The translations under genes were made by a program, and so were the position numbers. A DNA stretch of 64,000 nt, from assembly GCF_900187065.1 (NCBI RefSeq), contig NZ_LT906483.1, positions 496,001-560,000 of the forward strand, read 5' to 3'. This document shows positions 57,842 to 64,000 of the stretch, piece by piece (the stretch's first letter is position 1; each line of letters begins with the position of its first letter). The stretch is from Mycolicibacterium thermoresistibile (lineage in GTDB: Bacteria; Actinomycetota; Actinomycetes; Mycobacteriales; Mycobacteriaceae). The notes under the pieces were generated by a model. The model was not told the origin of the DNA. It saw only the letters and a program-made list of their open reading frames with translations, and did no database searches.

Positions 57842-60658
57842 TTGACGGCGCAGCGAGTGGAACGTCCGGCGGAGTCTCGGGCCGTTGCCGAGTTCCTCGC
57901 CGCGGTCCTCGCTGAGCCGAGTGCGCTGGTACTGGAGGGCGAACCCGGTATCGGCAAGACCACGCTGTGGCTGGCCGCCATCGAGGCCGCCGCCGGACAG
58001 GGTTTCCGCGTGCTGGCCGCACGGGCGTCGACGGCCGAATCGGTGCTCGCCTACGCCGCGCTGGGTGATCTGTTGAGCGGTGTCGACGACGCCGTGCTCG
58101 CCGGGCTGGCGGCGCCGCAACGGGCCGCGCTGGAGGCGGTGCTGCTGCGCGCCGACGGTGCGGACGGCATCAACCAGCGAGCGGTGGCCGCCGGTTTCCT
58201 CACCGTCGTCAGAACGCTGGCCGATGCGTCGCCGGTGCTGCTCGCGGTCGACGACCTGCAGTGGATCGACACCGCGAGCCGGCTGGTGCTCGGGTACGTC
58301 GCGCGCCGCCTGCCCCGCAACACCGGTCTGCTCGGTGCGGCACGCACCGAGGCCCGTGCGCCGGCGCCGGATTCCTGGCTGCGCCTGCCGACTCCCGAGG
58401 CGTTCAGGCGGATCACCCTGGCGCCGTTCGGGCTGGCGGGCCTGCGTGAGGTGCTGCTGGCCCGGTTGGGCCGCACGTTCCCCCGCGCGGTCATGGTGCA
58501 GATCCACCACATCTCCGGTGGAAATCCGTTCTACGCCCTGGAATTGGCGCGAGCGATGGACGACGGCAGCCCGCTGGTGCGGCTGCCGAGCTCACTCACC
58601 GAACTGGTGCGGGCGCGGATCGGGCGGATTGGAGCCGACGCCAGGAACGTGCTGCTGGCCGCGGCGTGCTCCGCGGCGCCGACGGTGGAATCGGTGGCCC
58701 GGGCGGTGGGCGTCGACGAACCACGGGTGGTCCGACTGCTGTCCGACGCGGTCGACCGCGACATCATCCGGATGGACGGCCACCGGATCTGCTTCAGCCA
58801 TCCGCTGCTGGCCCGGGGAGTCTACGACGACGCCACCGCCACCCGGCGACGGGCGATGCACCGGCGGTTGGCCGAGATCGTCGACGAACCCGAACTGCAG
58901 GCCAGACACCTCGCCATCGCCGTCGGGTGGGCGGACCCGCAGGTGCTGGCCTGCCTGGACCGGGCCGCCGAGGCGGCACGCCTGCGCGGGGCGCCCAGCA
59001 CGGCGGCCGAACTGATCGACATGGCGATCGGTCTGGGCGGCGATTCACCGGAGCGCCGCCTGATGTCGGCCCGCAATCACGTCGACGCGGGTGACGGAGA
59101 CTCCGCCCGGGCCATCCTCAAACGCAGCAGCGCCGAGATGACCGGCGCGCCGCGCGCCCAGGTGCTCCGGCTGCTCGGCGGGTTGGAGATCCTCTACGGC
59201 AGCTACCTCGACGCGGCGGACGCGTTACGCCGGGCGCTCACCGACGCCACCGACGATGCCGTGCTCCGGGCGCGGATCCTGACCCTCCTGGCATTCGTCG
59301 AGTTCAACACCGGCCGGCGCGCCGCCGCCGCGGCGGACGCCGATGAGGCGGTCGAGTGTGCGACCAGGGCGGGTGACCGCGGGGTGCTGAGCCAGGCGCT
59401 GGCGATGCGGACCCTGGTGACCTGCCTGCTGGGGCGGGGGTTCGATCCGGCCGCCCTGCACCGCGCCCTGGAACTGGAGGAACCCGGTTCGGGGGATCTG
59501 GGGATCACCCGCACCAGCGGGTTGCACGCCATGCTGCTGGCCTACACCGGCCGATTCGACGCGGCCGTCGAGGTCATGCGGGCCGTGGCCCGACATTGCC
59601 GCGACCGCGGTGAGGGTCTGGATCTGACGTATATCGCCCTGCACCGGGTTCTGGTGGAACTCTGGCGGGGCGAAGTCCGCGCGGCGGCGACGATCGCCGA
59701 GGAGGCGATCGAGTCCGCGGCGGTGCTGGACGGCGACCTCCCCCGCGGCGTCGTCCTGCTGCTGCGCCAGGCCCTCGCCACCTATGCGGGCCGCGTCGAC
59801 GACGCCCGTGGCGACGGTGCCCGGGCGGCCGCAATCTTCGCCCGGTCGGGATCCGCCATTCTCACGACGCTGACCACCTCGCTGACCGGATTCCTGGAGT
59901 TGTCGGTCGGTGATCACGTGGCCGCGATCGCCACCCTGCGGCCCCTACTGCCCATCCTCGGCCCGGATCTCGAGGGCACCGAGATCATCACGGCCGGATT
60001 CCTGCCCGACCTGGTCGAGGCGCAGGTGCTCATGGGCCTGCTCGACGATGCCGAACCGTTGGTGCAGGCGTTGACACGTAACGGCCGTCGGCTGGACCGG
60101 CCCTGGATGCTGGCGGTCGCGGCGCGGTGCCGGGCCATGATGCTCGCTGCCCGTGGCGACCTCGCGGGAGCGGTGGCCGCGGTCGACAGCGCCCTGGCCG
60201 AACTGGACCGGGTGCCGATGCGCTTCGAGCGGGCCCGCACCCTGTTGCTGCTCGGTCAGCTGCGACGCCGGCAGCGGCACCGGGACGCCGCCGCCGCCGC
60301 GTTGCGCGCGGCGCTGGAGTCGTTCGAGGACATGGGGACGACGTTGTGGGCGGAGCGGGCCCGCGCCGAGCTGGGCCGGACCGTCGCCAACCGGGCCCGG
60401 CGCGCGCTGTTGTCGGAGTCCGAGCTGCGGATCGCGCAGCTGTCGGCATCCGGGATGACCAACCGCGATGTCGCCGCGGCGCTGTTCGTGAGCCCGAAGA
60501 CCGTCGAGGCCAATCTCACCCGCATCTACCGCAAACTCGGTATCCACTCCCGCGCCGAACTCGGCCGGGTGATGGGCGGCGACAGGCCTGACGACAGATC
60601 CCAGGACGGCGCAAACCATAGGGAATCACCCGATGCCGCAGGGCAATCCGTTCACTAG
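57842..60658 (+). CDS. LuxR-type regulator with N-terminal ATPase (second copy of this class)
   Basis: A 938-residue regulator of the same architecture as the gene at 27308. The NTPase has Walker A GEPGIGKT (residues 33-40) and Walker B VLLAVDDLQWIDTAS, a long helical middle follows, and the LuxR DNA-binding domain is at about 865-920 (LSESELRIAQLSASGMTNRD, then KTVEANLTRIYRKLGIHSR). The start is uncertain: TTG 57842, or GTG 57857 if the first codons are not used. A TAACCT box at 57795-57800 would give a leader of about 35 nt. Its 3' end overlaps the next small gene by 26 bp, which suggests coupling. Confidence 0.85.
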   Translation: MTAQRVERPAESRAVAEFLAAVLAEPSALVLEGEPGIGKTTLWLAAIEAAAGQGFRVLAARASTAESVLAYAALGDLLSGVDDAVLAGLAAPQRAALEAVLLRADGADGINQRAVAAGFLTVVRTLADASPVLLAVDDLQWIDTASRLVLGYVARRLPRNTGLLGAARTEARAPAPDSWLRLPTPEAFRRITLAPFGLAGLREVLLARLGRTFPRAVMVQIHHISGGNPFYALELARAMDDGSPLVRLPSSLTELVRARIGRIGADARNVLLAAACSAAPTVESVARAVGVDEPRVVRLLSDAVDRDIIRMDGHRICFSHPLLARGVYDDATATRRRAMHRRLAEIVDEPELQARHLAIAVGWADPQVLACLDRAAEAARLRGAPSTAAELIDMAIGLGGDSPERRLMSARNHVDAGDGDSARAILKRSSAEMTGAPRAQVLRLLGGLEILYGSYLDAADALRRALTDATDDAVLRARILTLLAFVEFNTGRRAAAAADADEAVECATRAGDRGVLSQALAMRTLVTCLLGRGFDPAALHRALELEEPGSGDLGITRTSGLHAMLLAYTGRFDAAVEVMRAVARHCRDRGEGLDLTYIALHRVLVELWRGEVRAAATIAEEAIESAAVLDGDLPRGVVLLLRQALATYAGRVDDARGDGARAAAIFARSGSAILTTLTTSLTGFLELSVGDHVAAIATLRPLLPILGPDLEGTEIITAGFLPDLVEAQVLMGLLDDAEPLVQALTRNGRRLDRPWMLAVAARCRAMMLAARGDLAGAVAAVDSALAELDRVPMRFERARTLLLLGQLRRRQRHRDAAAAALRAALESFEDMGTTLWAERARAELGRTVANRARRALLSESELRIAQLSASGMTNRDVAAALFVSPKTVEANLTRIYRKLGIHSRAELGRVMGGDRPDDRSQDGANHRESPDAAGQSVH

Positions 60659-60974
60659 CGTCGGATCGGTGAGGATCCACACCGTGCGGCTGCCCTGCTA
60701 TCTGGTGGAGTGGTACCGCCCCGAATTCGACACCGACCAGGTCGGCGACACCGTGGCCCGGTTGGACGAGGGGGTGGCGACCATGTGCGGCGAGGGTGTC
60801 GAGGTGCAGTTGTTGATGACCCTGGCCATGCCGTCGGATGAGACCATCTTCGGGGTGTTCGCCGCCCACCGGGAGGAGGACGTCTACGAGGTGTGCCGCC
60901 GGGCGGGGGTGCCGGTCGAGCGCCTGGCCACCGCGCTGGACGCGCGTATCGCCGGCCGGCCGTGGACCCGGTGA
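60633..60974 (+). CDS. small conserved protein, possibly ferredoxin-like fold (DUF4242-like)
   Basis: A 113-residue soluble protein with a beta-alpha-beta pattern (YLVEWYRPEFDTDQVGDTVARL, VEVQLLMTLAMPSDETIFGVFAA, DVYEVCRRAGVPVERL). This resembles small dimeric ferredoxin-like proteins of the DUF4242/SCO4226 type, which bind metal in Streptomyces. The resemblance is by eye. The ATG lies 26 bp inside the LuxR-ATPase gene, so it is probably co-translated and could be its partner or ligand sensor. The stop is 22 bp from the convergent thiD. Confidence 0.6.
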   Translation: MPQGNPFTSVGSVRIHTVRLPCYLVEWYRPEFDTDQVGDTVARLDEGVATMCGEGVEVQLLMTLAMPSDETIFGVFAAHREEDVYEVCRRAGVPVERLATALDARIAGRPWTR

Positions 60975-60996
60975 CCGGGCGTGCCGGATCCGGCGC

Positions 60997-63520
<2,524 letters not shown>

Positions 63521-63550
63521 ACAGTTCCGTCGGCTCGCGCCGACCGCTTC

Positions 63551-63578
63551 ACGTTAGCCCATCATCTGCGGCTGTAAA
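63551..63578 (-). promoter_or_regulatory. sigma-A-type promoter of thiC-thiD
   Basis: On the minus strand TTTACA (63573-63578) and TAACGT (63551-63556) are separated by 16 bp. The start of transcription would be about 63544, some 25 nt before the first conserved riboswitch helix. Confidence 0.5.
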
Positions 63579-63603
63579 CCCCGGGCCGAAAGTCCGGGCC
63601 GGG

Positions 63604-64000
63604 TCAGAACGGGGGCGGTCGGCTGCGTTCGGCGACGTGGCCGGCGTTGAGTGCCCGCTCCGTGGCCGTGCGACGGGCGCGGTCCTGGATGCGGGTGCGT
63701 TGTCGAAGGGGCATCCTCAGCGTGCGGAGGTCGGTCGGGGCCGGCTCCGGGGCCGGGGTTGCCGGGTAGGCCGGGGTGGTGAACAGGGATGCGGGGTGGT
63801 ACAGCCGGCTGCCCGGATAGGTGGTGTAGGTGGCGCCGGTGGGGGAGGTCCACACGATGGTGCCGTCCGGGGACTGCACATCCGACCAGCCGCCCGGTCC
63901 CGCGTAGAAGGTCTTGAGCAGGTGGTGTTTTCGGCACATGCAGCGAAGGCCGCTCGGGTGGGTCGGGCCGGCCGGCCATGCGATCGCATGGTCGATGTCA
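63604..64000 (-). CDS. 13E12 repeat family HNH endonuclease protein, C-terminal part (5' end outside window)
   Basis: The minus-strand frame is open to the window edge and carries the end of a DUF222/REP13E12-type protein. The HNH core reads DIDHAIAWPAGPTHPSGLRC followed by MCRKHHLLKTFYAGPGG, with the DH and CRKHH metal-site residues. A typical tail follows: WSDVQSPDGTIVWTSPTGAT and YTTYPGSRLYHP. About 131 residues are visible. These are common, variable, often multi-copy genes in mycobacteria, sometimes associated with mobile elements; activity is unproven. A start at 63939 would be internal to the HNH core. Confidence 0.85.
   Translation of the reverse strand, partial: DIDHAIAWPAGPTHPSGLRCMCRKHHLLKTFYAGPGGWSDVQSPDGTIVWTSPTGATYTTYPGSRLYHPASLFTTPAYPATPAPEPAPTDLRTLRMPLRQRTRIQDRARRTATERALNAGHVAERSRPPPF

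Overview
The window reads as chromosome of a mycobacterium, most likely a fast-growing, Mycolicibacterium-like species. The base composition is GC-rich, GTG and TTG starts are common, and the gene content is typically mycobacterial: fgd1 (F420-dependent glucose-6-phosphate dehydrogenase), the pknG-glnH-glnX operon, an Mce-associated protein, DUF732 and DUF3151 proteins, an MMPL transporter and a 13E12-type HNH protein. Gene order follows blocks I remember from M. tuberculosis H37Rv: Rv0377-Rv0356 appears here in descending order, then Rv0389-Rv0391 and Rv0406-Rv0423 in ascending order, with extra genes inserted. Rv numbers are from memory and were not checked by search.

Layout. 1-686: end of an Mce-associated gene and a DUF732 gene. 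857-10498: a complete aerobic CO dehydrogenase locus (LysR regulator, XdhC-type maturase, coxMSL, second XdhC-type protein, coxD, coxG, coxE). CoxL carries the form I signature AYACSFR. 10550-19736: DedA protein, a membrane protein, DUF3151, a zinc-type CDF exporter, a polysaccharide pyruvyl transferase, an M50 protease, a P450, purA and a thioesterase. 19748-25832: MMPL transporter, purT, a small membrane protein, rhodanese, metZ and a small basic protein. 26290-33683: an SDR gene divergent from a LuxR-ATPase regulator, which heads an operon with a Cys-nucleophile alpha/beta hydrolase, two unknown proteins and a GMC (cholesterol-oxidase-like) oxidoreductase. 33786-41158: small proteins (one of 38 aa), GNAT, MBL hydrolase, fgd1, pta-ackA, and an AbiEi/DUF559-like nuclease. 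41311-46705: pknG-glnH-glnX and mutT3. 46702-49566 and 60997-63425: thiamine genes thiE, thiO, thiS, thiG, thiD and thiC, with TPP riboswitches in front of thiO and thiC. 49623-60974: ABC exporter, M28 lipoprotein peptidase, APC permease, lipoprotein thioredoxin, secreted proteins, and a second LuxR-ATPase gene.

Two features cut across the window. First, at least twelve first-in-unit genes have a TANNNT -10 box 6-8 nt before the start codon, as expected for leaderless mRNAs. Second, four intergenic places hold imperfectly palindromic arrays with an exact 20-bp period: GTGYG-type units on the left arm, GCAC-type units on the right arm and a small palindrome or spacer in the centre. Two of these places flank the DUF559-like nuclease gene, and three lie between convergent genes. 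These arrays are the least explained structure here. No tRNA, rRNA, insertion sequence or CRISPR array was seen.
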